DNA of 64,000 bases from Lycocorax pyrrhopterus obiensis (taxonomy: Eukaryota; Chordata; Aves; Passeriformes; Paradisaeidae): contig JACSVZ010000007.1 in NCBI GenBank assembly GCA_014706295.1, forward strand, positions 45,088,975-45,152,974, given 5' to 3'. Under the pieces are notes generated by a model that was given only the letters and a program-made list of their open reading frames with translations, was not told the origin of the DNA and did not search any database. This document shows, one piece after another, positions 38,300 through 50,720 of the stretch (the stretch's first letter is position 1; each line of letters begins with the position of its first letter). Position numbers and translations under genes: made by a program.

Positions 38300-39049
38300 C
38301 TATCATTCTTTGCCTTGTTATTTGTCTAAAGTGATTCATACATTCCAATAATGTTCACAGAGGTGAAAAATTACAAAACTGCATTTTTTGAAAATCAAAA
38401 ACCACAATTATGTAACTCTGTTTAATAAATAAATAAAACCAAAAACACATACAAAAAAATGAACAAGCTTCAAGAAAAAAAAGTTTCTTATATGTTTCTT
38501 TCTGACTTTTAAAAACATCATTAGATCTTTCTCTCCATGTGTTTCACCACTTCCAGCCTGTATATATTTTCATTTTCAGATTGAGTCGTTCTGGCCTGAG
38601 ATTACCTCATTTGAATTGCAATCTTCTGTAGAGATTTACTTACTTTTTTCGCCATTAGGTTTGATAAATGAAACTGATTCAAATAATTCAGTTTCAAGCT
38701 ATGTAAAACTTAGTCTGATGATTTACTTGACCTCACAGTGTCCTCTAAAGTGCCATATGTCATTTGTTTCCAGTTATTGCATTTGAACATATGTACAAAC
38801 ACATAATTTTGATCCAAAATCACCAAACACAGCAAAGAGCTAGAAATGCATTTTAGATGGCCTAGGATCAGGGCCACAAGCCTGTTTGTGCTGGGATTCC
38901 ATGAAGGCTCATATCTTTATATGGGTGAATCTCTTTTTCACTTAATTGAAAATGCACACTGATACCGTGATTTATGATACCAAGTTCGCAGCATGATCTG
39001 GGTTGTAGACAACAAATCTCTGAAGTATGAATTCTGATTTAACATTTGT

Positions 39050-39099
39050 GTATATTAGTATATATATGTGTGTGTGTGTGTGTTTATACATACACACAC
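39050..39099. repeat. Compound (TA)n(TG)n and (CA)n microsatellite
   Basis: TATA units, then about nine TG units, then TTTATACATACACACACA. The TG and CA arms are complementary, so the tract can fold into a hairpin. Confidence 0.85.
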
Positions 39100-40003
39100 T
39101 TTTGTAAAGCAACTGTCTATAAATAAGGAATTAAAACCACTTAGTGATAGCAATAGAGACATAACAATGAAAAATGACCACTTTCTCAATGCATATTTCT
39201 GGGTTACTCTGATTACTTCTGTCTGTTTTCTCTGCTTTAGTGGCTGGGCAATTTACATGTCCATCCCTAGTTTACAATCTCAAACCTCGCATACTGTGCA
39301 TTCCATTGTCATTAAGTTTTGAATACTAAATTGTAATATTTTATGGACTCCATCACTGAATTGCAGAGTTGTCACACATTTTATTATCATTTCTTTCACA
39401 TATTCAGTTAATGAAACTTATGAATGATATTGAGAATTAAGATAATGGCAAAATAAAGTAGTAATGCAACTATTTCATGTGCTGTTGTTCATCATTTATC
39501 CCACTAAAGCTTAAATATTTGAGATATTTCTTGTTCAAAGAGGCTAAAGTGAGTTAGAAGAATATCGACTACCTCTCCCTCACAATCTTCTGTTTTGATT
39601 AAAATAAAGGTTAGCACCATCAGCTAACTTTCTTTCTCTTTTATCTAGGTGGACATGTTCTGAGGAATAGAGCACATCATCTGCATGTAATCTTTACCTC
39701 CAATATATGACAATGCGGATGTGTTTGATTCTTAGAATTACAGGAAATTGTTCTTGTAACAACAAGTGATTAATCCTTTGGTTTCCACTACAGCCTCTTG
39801 CAGAAACAGAATTAAGTTTTATACATAATCATAAGAACAGCTGCAGAATTGCCCCAAAGCTTCTTTGAAGTGCCATTATAAAAAATTCCCTACAAAGTGG
39901 TGTCTGATTCCAATGTGAAAAAAACATTACCAAAACTTTAATGATATGGTTTAAAGGCAAGTTTTCTACAACAAGGAGTGAATGGGACTCAATGTGTTTG
40001 TTC

Positions 40004-40048
40004 TTATGCATTATGTATTGTTCCATGAGGCTTATGCATAATGCATAA
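40004..40048. repeat. Perfect 12-bp inverted repeat with POU-like core
   Basis: TTATGCATTATG (40004-40015) is exactly complementary to CATAATGCATAA (40037-40048), with a 21-nt loop. Both arms contain ATGCAT, which resembles octamer or POU-type binding sites. That may be coincidence in AT-rich DNA. Confidence 0.75.
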
Positions 40049-43000
40049 AGACATACCTATTCATATAGATACATGCTAGTTTGAGTCAAGTGAAAAACAG
40101 TAAAACTGTAAACACAGATGTTTTTCAAAAAACTTATCCAGATGCACTAACGAAATTATTTTTAAAAAAAGTAGAGAAAAAACTCTTTAGTGATAAATAC
40201 ATCTCCACAAGTCTTTTGCAATCTACAGATCGTGAATTTTTGAGGCACTTAACAAAGGGAAAACTTTATGTCTGGACATTTAGGAATCAAAACTTCATTA
40301 ACTAATGATGAGACTAGCAACAATCATAAAACCAGTTTCTATATGACTAGGGACTTCATCCAGGTTTCTAAATACATTTTTATAAAAGCTGCTAAAAACA
40401 TGAGAGTCACAAGTGGAATTGAGCAACCCACCTCTGGCAGGATAGTTATAATTTTGATTGACTTTGTAATTACTTTTGTCTGAATTCAAATATTTATGTT
40501 AGAGAAATGTAAAACCAGTTCATTTTGGCATTTACTCAACAAACTGTATTGGCATTTTGGAGACATTATGTTTTTAAAGTCTTGTCAAGACAGACAGGGA
40601 CAAGCAAAAGCAATATTCACATACCAGCTGGAGGAATGAGCCCTTTTCCTGTCTGAAAATCCATTCAAGACATGAGAGAGGCAGGCTCAAATCTCCCCTT
40701 TGCTTCAGGGGTCAATTTCCCCTTATTAAGATGATCCTTATCATTAATTTGGGCTTAAAAATTTCAGAACTGAGAGTTGACAACATCTTCTGATATTACA
40801 TTTTTTTTTTTTTCCCAGGGAATGCACAATATCTTTTGGAGGAAGAGAGAAAGAGAAAACAGCTTCGTAGCATAATAGGTGACATCTTTGCCTTGATGTC
40901 CATGTACCTTCTGTTAAATTTTTTAAATTTCAATTAATTTTTTTCCCAATGTCATGTAGAGATATCAAGAATTTAAGTGATTTTTGCAGATAGACACAAA
41001 GCTAGGGATAAATTCACAGGTAATAACAATCAATCTCATTCCTACGCATTAAGTAACGTCTGTGATTTGACTCTTTTGGAGTGGCTTGCTAACATTTATA
41101 TTCCAGTTGGGCTAGGAAGGTGAACATATTCATACACAAAGCTGATGGCTATGAAATGAAATATTATTCGCAGAATTGGATGAACCCTGAGATTTTTAAG
41201 GAGTTTTGAATTTACCAGAATTCTTTACGATATCATGGATAGCAACAGTGATGTTTTCAGTATTTTTTGAGTATCTCATTAATGCAAATTAAATTTACAC
41301 AAGATTTCAGAACATAATCAGACTGCAAAAGCTCTTAATTTTGTTTTTGAAGCTAAATGTGAAGTTACATTTCCTGTCACAATGCAGAAGCTCCAAAGTG
41401 TAATTATAAAAACAGCAAAATTGCTTGGGCAAATACTAAATAAAAGTCTCATGAACATTATCCCAAAGAGCTTATAGAGAAAGACACAAAACAAATGAAA
41501 AATTTTTTCCTTTACAAAAATGAAGATGCTATTGACAATAGAGAAGGCTTTGAGTCAGGTTTAAAAACATTTGAGATTTGTCATTATGTGCTGCAATAAT
41601 TAAAAAAATAAAAATCATACCAGCTCAGAACAAAAATTTGTGACTGTTAGACCTTAAGTCTGAGATTTACTAAGATAAACCACTGCCACTTAGAGGTTTT
41701 AAATTAGGTCAGAGATTTACCAACTTCAATATTGACTGGATATTTCCTTACTGATTCTGAAGTAACTATTGTCTCTCATATATTTGTAACACAGTATTCT
41801 CTACATGGACTTGGAAGTTCCATTAAATTAACTGTTGTACAAAGCAAACATTTAAAAAAACCCAATTACCGATCCATGAAATCTGCTTGCCAAATTGTGC
41901 TGCTCAGGTGATTATCATGAGATGGCACAAATGAATGACACCAGTCTTGCTGACAGACCATTGTCTTAGCACACCAACTGCTGGAGCAGTTCTCTGGAGG
42001 GACTCAATAATGATGAGGTGGCTTGATGCCTTTTTACAATATTCTCTCATCTATAAGGAACATCAAGAGCAAAAGTCCAAAAATATAGGATGAACATCTT
42101 TACCCCATAGTGATGCTGGAATCCTAATAGAAACACACAGAGGCAAGCAACCTAGTCCTGAATGAGGGATAATACAGAGGTTGAGAACTGAGGGGAAAAA
42201 AAAAAGGACAAATAATCTGTGTTTGGTCTGCTAGCAAAATGCTGCCAAGACAGAGAGAGAGAAAACAAGGTATGACAGTTAAAATGAGAAGCAAGAATAA
42301 CTGTCTTTTCCTCAGCCTTTGGATAGCATAATTATCAATTATAAAAATTGTTATAATTATCAAGGCTCATGTTTTCTTATTAGAAAGCAGTTTGATATGC
42401 ACTGAAGATTGAGATACCATGCACATGCCGCATGATTACATAATGAAGGTCACTGTGGGTTCCTCCACTTTCAGTGACAGAACACTTTTTCTTCTGACCT
42501 TCCCAGATTTTTAACTGTTGCAAGATAAATTTAATCTCTTCTACATAAGTAAAATTTACTTCCAGTAAAACTATGTGGAAAAGAATTGGCAAAACATGCA
42601 ATGTATGCCAAGTTTCAGATTTTCATTAGTAGCTGATGCACAGTGCAGTTGGAAAACAGGTTAGAGTTACAAAATGGTGACATTACATTCCCTCCAAGTC
42701 TGGAGTATTTAAAACTAGTCATGTAGTGAGAGGCATTATGGAAAATGTTACTGAAATTCAGACATAAAATTTTGTCTGAAGTTAAATACCCACCCTGTAT
42801 CTACTTCCCTTGCTTGGGATTAATTTAGGCAGAAATTTCCATTTCAGCATCAACAATGCTGAAAGGATCAATTTATGCCATAATAATACAAATTTGTCCC
42901 CCCAAAGAAAAACTGTAAGCTTAATATTTTTATTTTTATAGAGGAAAACATCAACAATTTGCATGGGATTTCACATACTACTTTTGAGTTGGTTTAAAGA

Positions 43001-44403
43001 TGAGAGCTAGAATCCAAATTCTGAGATAGAAAATAATAAATAATATATGAATTAAAACAAAAGGCAATTTTCATTCCTCCAGACTGAAAATATTGGCCTT
43101 TTTGGAGGTATAATTATATGATCTCATTTTTTTTTCATTAACACCATGAACTGAAAATAGATAGAAAGGTAGAGAAGTGTGACAACATAAATCTGCTAAA
43201 TACTGAATCAGCCCAGAATATGTGTTTCAAAAAATAATTTTGAAAAGGTAGAATTTATTGAAAGAATTTTTGATAGTATTTCCCCTCAGCAGCACCAAAT
43301 AATGAGACAATTCTGTAACAAATTTATCAAATCTGTAAATCTTTTAACTTAGAAAAAATAGTAAATTAGCACAAAGAGATAGCTTACTTTATTTGATTCA
43401 GTAAATGAAAATAATAAAAAATATTCCTCTTTATAAGAAGAATCCTCCACGTTGAGCATATTTTTGTTGTCACTGTCACAATAAAGACTATGGATGGATA
43501 GTAAAAAAAAAACCCTAAACACGGATAAATGAGCAAAATTCATACTTATATGCAGCAAACCCAATGAATGTGTAGCTATTTAGTAGGTGAAGACCTGGCT
43601 CTTCAGTTAAAAAAAAATCTTATAGAGCTCATTAATAATATAAGAGAGAAAACAGCTGATGGATTCCCTCGAAACCTTATTAGAACAGGTCAACTCACTC
43701 TCCTGAAGAAGGCAAGAAAATAGTCACCAGCTGAGTAAAGCCAAAGGCTGACATAATAATGGATGGCCAGATGGTTTTACCACAAAATGAATAACTTGTC
43801 CCCAAACAGAAGAACACAGTTCTCAAGCATAAATGTATTGACCCAGCCTGCAAGAGAAAAAGGAGAACTGAAGTTTAAATTGAAGGCCCTCATATACTCT
43901 CAGCGATTCTCTCCACTGAGGAAAGACAATGTGAATAAAAATGAGAGCCATGCAAGTTCTTTTGCAAATGTTATTTTCCTTTTTTTCCCCTAAATATATT
44001 AATGACTATTTATATTTTTGTATATTTTTTTCTTAAATACAAAGGTTTCATAACAAGCAATTTTCAAACAACTATCAACTTTTGAAAGAGTTTTGTTCTG
44101 AATGTAGTTTTGAAGTCTATGTGTTTTCTCAGGAATACAATCTTTTTGGAGAAAAAAGTTTTTCATTAAAACTAAAGAGTTCATATTATTTAGCATAATA
44201 TTCCGTTTGTGGGGAAGAGATAATTTGAAGTTGATTTTTTTGGTAGCTACAGAGTCTGTTTTTCCATCTATTACTCCTACCTTTAAAAGTTCTGAAACTT
44301 TTACTCAGTCCTCAACAAAAGATACATGAAAGGTTCCAGTGTCATGAATATCCTGCTCCTTTTCATACAAAAATGTTTAGATGGGTACAGAAGATGAACT
44401 CTA
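40049..44403. other. AT-rich noncoding stretch, no gene seen
   Basis: No supportable gene. There is a T-run before CCCAGGG (40801-40821) that mimics an acceptor and an A-run at 42193-42203. The antisense frames at 42.1-43.6 kb are rich in F, I and L and carry no motif. Confidence 0.55.
42328..42360. repeat. AT-rich hairpin, 13-bp stem with 2-nt bulge
   Basis: ATAATTAT and CAATT (42328-42340) pair with AATTG and ATAATTAT (42346-42350 and 42353-42360) around an ATAAA loop, with two unpaired T. It is weak thermodynamically. Confidence 0.6.
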
Positions 44404-44552
44404 TTATTTGAGAAAAATGTAGTCTAAGTTCACAAATTCTGCTTGGAATGCCACATCACCAAAAACAGCAACAGTATGCCCTACTTTGTTCCCAGATGAT
44501 GATCGGATGATACAGAAGGTAACTTTGGGATTTGCAGGTGGGGTTAATGGAG
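44404..44552 (-). other. Candidate 3'-terminal coding exon, unknown gene
   Basis: On the minus strand a good acceptor (CTGATTCTTTCCGTTACAG) is followed at 44552 by a phase-1 open stretch of 48 codons ending in TAA (44406-44404). The residues are unusually protein-like for this AT-rich region, with PLTPPANPKVTF near the start, HTVAVFGDV in the middle and FVNLDYIF at the end. The alternation suggests beta-strands. I cannot assign a family. No clear upstream minus-strand exon or nearby poly(A) signal was found; the nearest AATAAA on that strand is about 1.15 kb downstream. Chance is quite possible. Confidence 0.2.
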
Positions 44553-47066
44553 CTGTAACGGAAAGAATCAGAGAAATTACTGCAGAATAGTTAAAGACAA
44601 GAAAAAACGTCGACTGTTGAAGTTATGTTGAGAGACACAGATGTCTAGAAAATAAGATTTAATTTAGTCCTCTGCTCATAGCACATTTTGTTCTTCATTT
44701 TGTTTTTCAAAATTGAAAAAAGAATAAAAGAGGAACCAAAAAAAATACTTAAAATCCTTTTTTTGTCATCTTTTGAGAATTAGATTGACTCTGAAACAAA
44801 ATCAAGATTTTGAAACCAAAAATTGCAATAAATTTGCAGATAAAAAAAGTCAACATTATATTTTTCTTTCACCTTCTTCTGTTTCATATCAAAATTCTTT
44901 TCTAAATCTTACTCATTCTAGTCATTTGGACAGACTCCAGTCTGACCTTACATGATTAGAACTCTAGAACTTTACCCATATAAGACACTGCAAGGTGTCA
45001 CCTTGAAAGAAAAATTTACTAAAAAGGGTAACAATAGGCCTTAAGTGTTAAATATATATATATGTGTATATATATATATATATATATGTTCGTGTGGCAT
45101 AACTTGCGTACAACTGACAGATGAATGCTTTAAGAAAAAAAAACTGAATCATTTTTCATGGTTATATAACTATGTCTACATTATGGGGAAATTTGAACCT
45201 TTCTCATATTGTCTGGAATATATCTGTCATTGGAAGTTTTGCCAGGACTCGTGATGAAAGTTCAACAGAATCCTCCCACTTGCTTTACTGTATCAGACCA
45301 AAATATCTTTTTTCTTTCAAGCTCCTTGAGTTCCTGATTTCTTTCTTCCCTCAGTCAACTACCATTCCTTGTTACCAACTGACAGTTTCCACCAGCAGAT
45401 TCCACTCAGTTTCTTCCTAATACTTATTATCTGCTTGACTTAATCTTGCTAGCAGCCTTTTTGGCACACTGAAGAGAGATAGAAACTGTGGCTCACCTTC
45501 ACCTCAAAGGCTTCACTTAGAGCCATCATCAATATGTATTCACAGAACAATGAAAAGAAAGTGAATCAGGGACTGCTGACTGTGTCTGAGAAGGGGCAGC
45601 CTAAAGAGAGGATAAAGAGACTGGAATAAATTGAGTTTGAGGGGTTCTGTTTGTTTGGTTTTGTTGTTTTTGTCCTCTAAAAAAATCCCTCTGGCAGCTC
45701 TGAATGAGATGAATGTTCATTAATTAGCATAGATGATGATTGCCTGCTTTAGTGAAGGGCAATTCTACACCATTAAGACAGGCTTTTGATTTTCCCTCCC
45801 TAAAGCTACAGCAGGGAATTTGGATTCATCAGTTGTAACTTGTGAGGAAATGAAGAAGAGCCTATTTTAAATGCTATGAAAGTGTAAAGTAGAAAAGCTT
45901 TGTGGTACTTTCAAAATCTGCTGAATATGCGTATTTTTAAATTTTATTTTATGGGACACAAAGGAAGAGAGTAATTATGATTGTAAGTATTGAATATATG
46001 GCAGCTTATCTGCAACAACATCTCAGTCACAGATTTATAGATGGTGCTCAGATCATCCTGAGGCCCTGAATAGCTCTTTGTACTGTTAGAACCTTGAGAC
46101 ATTGAAGGGTAATTCTCCAAAGTGAGGTAAGACTTTAAAAAAAGAGTTATTTATCCCTTATTAACAATACTTTAAAAAACAACCTCAAAATGACATTTAA
46201 ATATACTAGTCTGAACAATATTGAACTTTCTCTAAACATTTTCTAAAATGTACTTAGACATACTCAGCTGAGTTTAGCATGTAGTGTGGATTTTAATTAT
46301 ATTAACCTGAAGCTACTGTCTATATTATGCACAAAAGATTTTTTGTCTTCATTCCTGAACACATTCTGGCCTGAAAATCTTTCTTAGAATTATCTTCACT
46401 TGTCTCAAATTACTGTGGAGGAGTTGAATGCACTCAGCAAGATGTAGAACTCATATCCACTGCTCATGTTTTTAGTATGATACATATATTAAATCACATT
46501 AGTTTAGAAGCCATAAGATACCTCTGATAGGTTTCTGCTAATGCAAGCTTGATTCCATGCCCATGTTTTTCTTCAGTGAAGCAGTAAGCCTCTGAACTTT
46601 GCTTGAACTCAGATTCTCAGAACAGTGCAGCACATATTTGATGCAATCCATCCTCTTCATATTCAATTTCTTTTTTTATTAATTAAAAAAATATATTATC
46701 ACTTACTACCCAGCTAAGCAAGAAAGACTGTGACAGGTTCTGTTATTTGGTCAAGAATCTGAGCTCTAGTAAGACATATTCCTGGAAAAGCTATCTCACA
46801 AAATGCTACTCCACCCCTTAACATTTTTTCCTCCAACTCTGAAAACCAAGAAGACAAAGACCTCTGAAATGGAAATTCTATATTATGATCAACAATTCAT
46901 GTTATTTCAATAGCACGATTTGTGACATTAGCAAGTGTTAAAAAAAAGCTTATTATTCTTATTATTTTCTCAAGTGTATTAGATTTGATCAAACTTCTTT
47001 ATAAAAATAGAATTTATTTCTTTAGGTCTTTTTCTCCCCAAAAATCTGACTTTTGTTCTGCAGAAA
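44553..47066. other. AT-rich noncoding stretch, no gene seen
   Basis: Apart from the TA microsatellite at 45050-45088 and a short T/G-rich tract at 45648-45676, nothing is recognisable. The overlapping frames 45045-45254 and 45172-45420 are in different registers and have no motif. Confidence 0.55.
45050..45088. repeat. (TA)n microsatellite
   Basis: About 39 bases of TA dinucleotides with two G interruptions (TATGTGTATA, and ATG at the end). Confidence 0.9.
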
Positions 47067-47127
47067 TTAAAAATTAAAAAAAAAAAAAAAACGCAACAAA
47101 AAACCCCCCAAAACAACAACAAAAAAC
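47067..47127. repeat. A-run followed by A/C-rich tract
   Basis: A run of 15 A, then ACGCAAC, then A/C-only sequence including six C and CAACAACAAC. It resembles a decayed poly(A) tail, but no retrotransposed body was recognised upstream on either strand. Confidence 0.65.
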
Positions 47128-50100
47128 TCCCAGTTGTTCTAATAAGTAGCAACCTTATTCTGGAATTAACTAGTGAACTCATGTTCTAGTAGACTGTGCT
47201 CTGTGATGGACACAACAAGCTTTTTATGCATGTTCAGATCCCATTACCTTCTTTCAAGAATTATAAGTATTTCAGCTCATTGAAAACAGGGTAAATATAT
47301 TTTTCAGCTTTAATTTGTGTTATTTTTTTCTTCAGATGCTCATCTGCTTGTGTTGTACAGGACTTTCAAATGCCTGCGATATTTGCTTTTTGGTGTTAAT
47401 TTTGGTGAAATGGTCTCGAGAATAACTTTCTACCCAAACACAGAAAATAACGTAGTGAAACGGCATCCAGGTTCACCGCAGAAAAAAAAGATGAGAATAC
47501 TTGGGTATTGGTCATCACTTTCGATCATTACTTAAGAAACAAAATTTCTTTCTATATTGTGTACTAAGGAAATCCAAAGTTCAAAACCAAATACAATCTA
47601 GGTTCTCCTAGATGCTTATAAATTATGTTAGCAGGCAATAAATAATGTGATTTAAAGAGGTAAATCTGCAAAGGAAAAAATGTCCTTGGTGCACTGACAC
47701 GTGAGGAAAGGGAAAGGAAGTGGGAAAGAAGCTAATCTAGAGCAGGCTCAAAGTTTCAAGGGCAGACAGCTCTGCTGGAAAAATAGAGTGTGTCTTCAAG
47801 TAGAGCTGAATAAGGATTTAACAGGCATTTGCGGTTATTTATACTTGTTGCAAAATTATGCTTTCTATCATATTTAACAGGATAAGAAGCCAGTTTTTGC
47901 CCTCATAAGACAGAAGATTTTAGCAGAAAAACACTAGGTAGAAAATTTCTTTCTATTCTACAAGTACTGAATTGGACTTCATGAGCCAGTTGTAGTGGTT
48001 CTGAGGTCTTCTGATGAAGCTAAAAGTGAATCTGTGTAAAATTCGTCTTTTTTTATTACTTTGTAAGTGAAATCTGAACACAAAATAATTCTTTTTCTTT
48101 CTACCTTATTTTCAGGTCTCTTAATTATATCTGATATAAAATACCTTCAGTTTTCATGTCTTTTTCTCTGTAATTTCAGTTGAATTAAGTCGTTTTGTTT
48201 CTTTTTATTTGAGGTATATGACTTAATCTGACTAATAGGAGCTGCTAAGCTTATTTGTTAGCAAACTGATCAACAGTAGAGTATAATAAAAAATAATTAG
48301 CTACTTAATATTGGTAGTATAATTTAAATTCTAATAAATTAAATTCACCATTATTTTAATTGAAACAATCCCCTAGAATGCTTTTTTTTTCATATTTGTA
48401 CAATCTTCAGTGAAAAAAATTTAATATTCTAAGGCATACATGAAATTTGAGGGTATGTGCAAACCTTCAGTAAATACTTTTAAATTTTGAATAGAAAAAA
48501 TGATTTCTAACTTTTCGGTTTTTTCTGGGCTTTTTCCCTGATTCAGTATGGTTCAGAATATTTTCTAGAAATCTTTTAAATACTGTTAGTTTTGAACCTA
48601 GCATTAGTTGTTGTGCTGATGAAAGAGGAGGAGATTTGACCTAAAGGCAACATGTGACAAAAATATAGCACCGTTTAATTGTAGAGGAGAAGACAACACC
48701 TGTACCTGCTGTTACATTTTTACTTAAAGAAATGGCATGTACAGCTACTGCCAATTTGCGTAAATCCTAGTTGTGTTTGGAAAAAACCAGATAAATATTC
48801 GAATGACAACACTTTTTGTGGATCCAGATATTCCCACAAATATTTTGATTGCTGACTCTTTTACATAATATTAGTTATAATGATAATTTTGTAAGATAAT
48901 AGATGTTACCAAAATATTGGTAGTTGCTACTATATGTAGCACATGACAATTCTTTTTTTAAAGGAAAAAAAAGAGATGCTATTTTCTTTTATTTTTATTT
49001 GTTTGATCCTGTCTTTCTGATAAAGACTTTGGGTTTGATTCCTGTATTTTACCTACAGGTGAACTGTTTTCAGCAGCTATTGTTGATGGATGGTTTTAAG
49101 GCCTCTGCATTTAGTTGCTCCATGATTCCTTTGCAGTGAATGGTGAAAGCACATATCTGGCTATACAAAAGCTGATTTGGACGGCACTGGAGAACTGGTG
49201 CTTGTCTTCACCCCGAGCTGATAAGCAGCTTAAGGTGTGTTACCAATTTTGACCAAAAGAATCACAAGACTTTGGTGAGGCTTTCACATGTATAGATATG
49301 CCTTATATGCATATATAAAATAGGCATTGGTATGGTAGAGAAAGTATTGTGTAACAGCCATGTAAGAAACGGAACTAAATTGAAGGGAAGCCACATCATC
49401 ATTGTAAACCACTGAATCATTTGATTTCTCTTTCTAAATTTCCAAAAATCACATTTAAGCTGGGGAAAAGAAAATTTGAATTTTGAATTGAAGAAATTTT
49501 GGATTTATCTTTGTATGCAACCTCTTCTTCAGATGTGTCCTCAAAGGAATTAATTACCTTACTGACAATCAACAACTTGTATTGATTACTCAAACCCACT
49601 TTGCTCACAGAAACAAATTATCCCAAAATCAATGTGAAACTTATTGAACATGAGAAAACAAAGCCTATGTCAAAGAATGCTGGTGAAGTAGCAATTAGTC
49701 CTTTCATTGAAACAGGACATACTATATTCCATTAGAAAGAAGTACAGCATTTCCCAGAAAAAATAATTTGCTGTTTTGAGCATAAAAATAAGGTATGTCT
49801 TGACCACTGGGTGCCACTATTTTTGCATTTGATACTTTCATTTTATGGAAATATTTCTAGCAAATTGCACTCTTTTGGAACACAGCAGACAGTTTGAGTT
49901 GGAAAAATAATCCATGAAAATAAACGCAATCTGGCCATTGTCTCTGACTTTTCCTTTGCTATTCACAGAAATTGGGAGATGCTAAGTATTTTCAGAGGTG
50001 TGAAATAATACAACAATCAGCTCTTCACCATTTATTGATTAGCTTTAAAGTATTGCCACAGAAATGAAAATAATTCCTTTCACCCAATTTTTAGGCAATC

Positions 50101-50469
50101 AAACTGCATAATTCAGCATTTTTTTGTTATCATACTAACGTGATGTGAACCTTCTGAAACAGTGCCTCATATTCATTATTTTTTACTATGCACTATGTAC
50201 TGCAAAGATCAATGGAAGATACATACCTGTATTCATTGCTTGTGACTTTTAAATCCAGTGTAAAACAATCCAGTCGGAGATGGCAAAAGCTTTTTAAAAT
50301 CGTAATCAGTCTGAGGGGATGAAAAAAAATGTTGGAGATTTAAAAAAGTATAGGTAAAATCAGGATTTGCCTCCTATCATGTGTTTAAGAGGGAGGAAAG
50401 AAAATTTCTAATCTTTCCAAACACTATTCAACTTTTGGTCTTTATATAAAAATCTAGCCAGGTCTCTAC
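47128..50469. other. AT-rich noncoding stretch, no gene seen
   Basis: No recognisable feature. A small GC-richer patch near 49150-49240 was not identified. Confidence 0.55.
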
Positions 50470-50720
50470 AGCTTAACGCACAGATCCACAGATTTTAAGG
50501 TCAAAAAGAACTACCATGATCATCTTATCTGACCCACAAAATAGCTTAAGCTGTTAAATTTCACCTTTCATTCCTGCAATGGGGTAATTATTCTTTCCTG
50601 CTATGTAAGCGAATGTTTTTGAGCCAAATGTGAATTGCTTGCTTTGTCCTTGGAAAGACCCTCTGGAAGAGGTTCTACTATCCTGCGATAAACCAATTCA
50701 ATTTATTAAATTCATCTGAG
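50470..50720 (-). mobile_element. Ancient CR1-like 3' end, antisense
   Basis: The + strand reads 'gattttaaggtcaaaaagaa', 'ctaccatgatcatcttatct' and 'gacccacaaaatagc', then 'aatttcacctttcattcctg'. This is the antisense 3' end of old CR1 families that are abundant in turtles and crocodilians (usual form 'attttaaggccagaagggac', 'cattgtgatcatctagtctg', 'acctcctgcataacacaggc'). Similarity fades after about 50620, so the right limit is uncertain. It is far more diverged than the other CR1 copies here. Confidence 0.55.

Larger units (their letters stand above)
36053..40003. other. AT-rich noncoding stretch, no gene seen
   Basis: Holds three microsatellites listed separately (36558, 38276 and 39050). 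No coding exon, CR1 or RNA gene was recognised. Confidence 0.55.
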
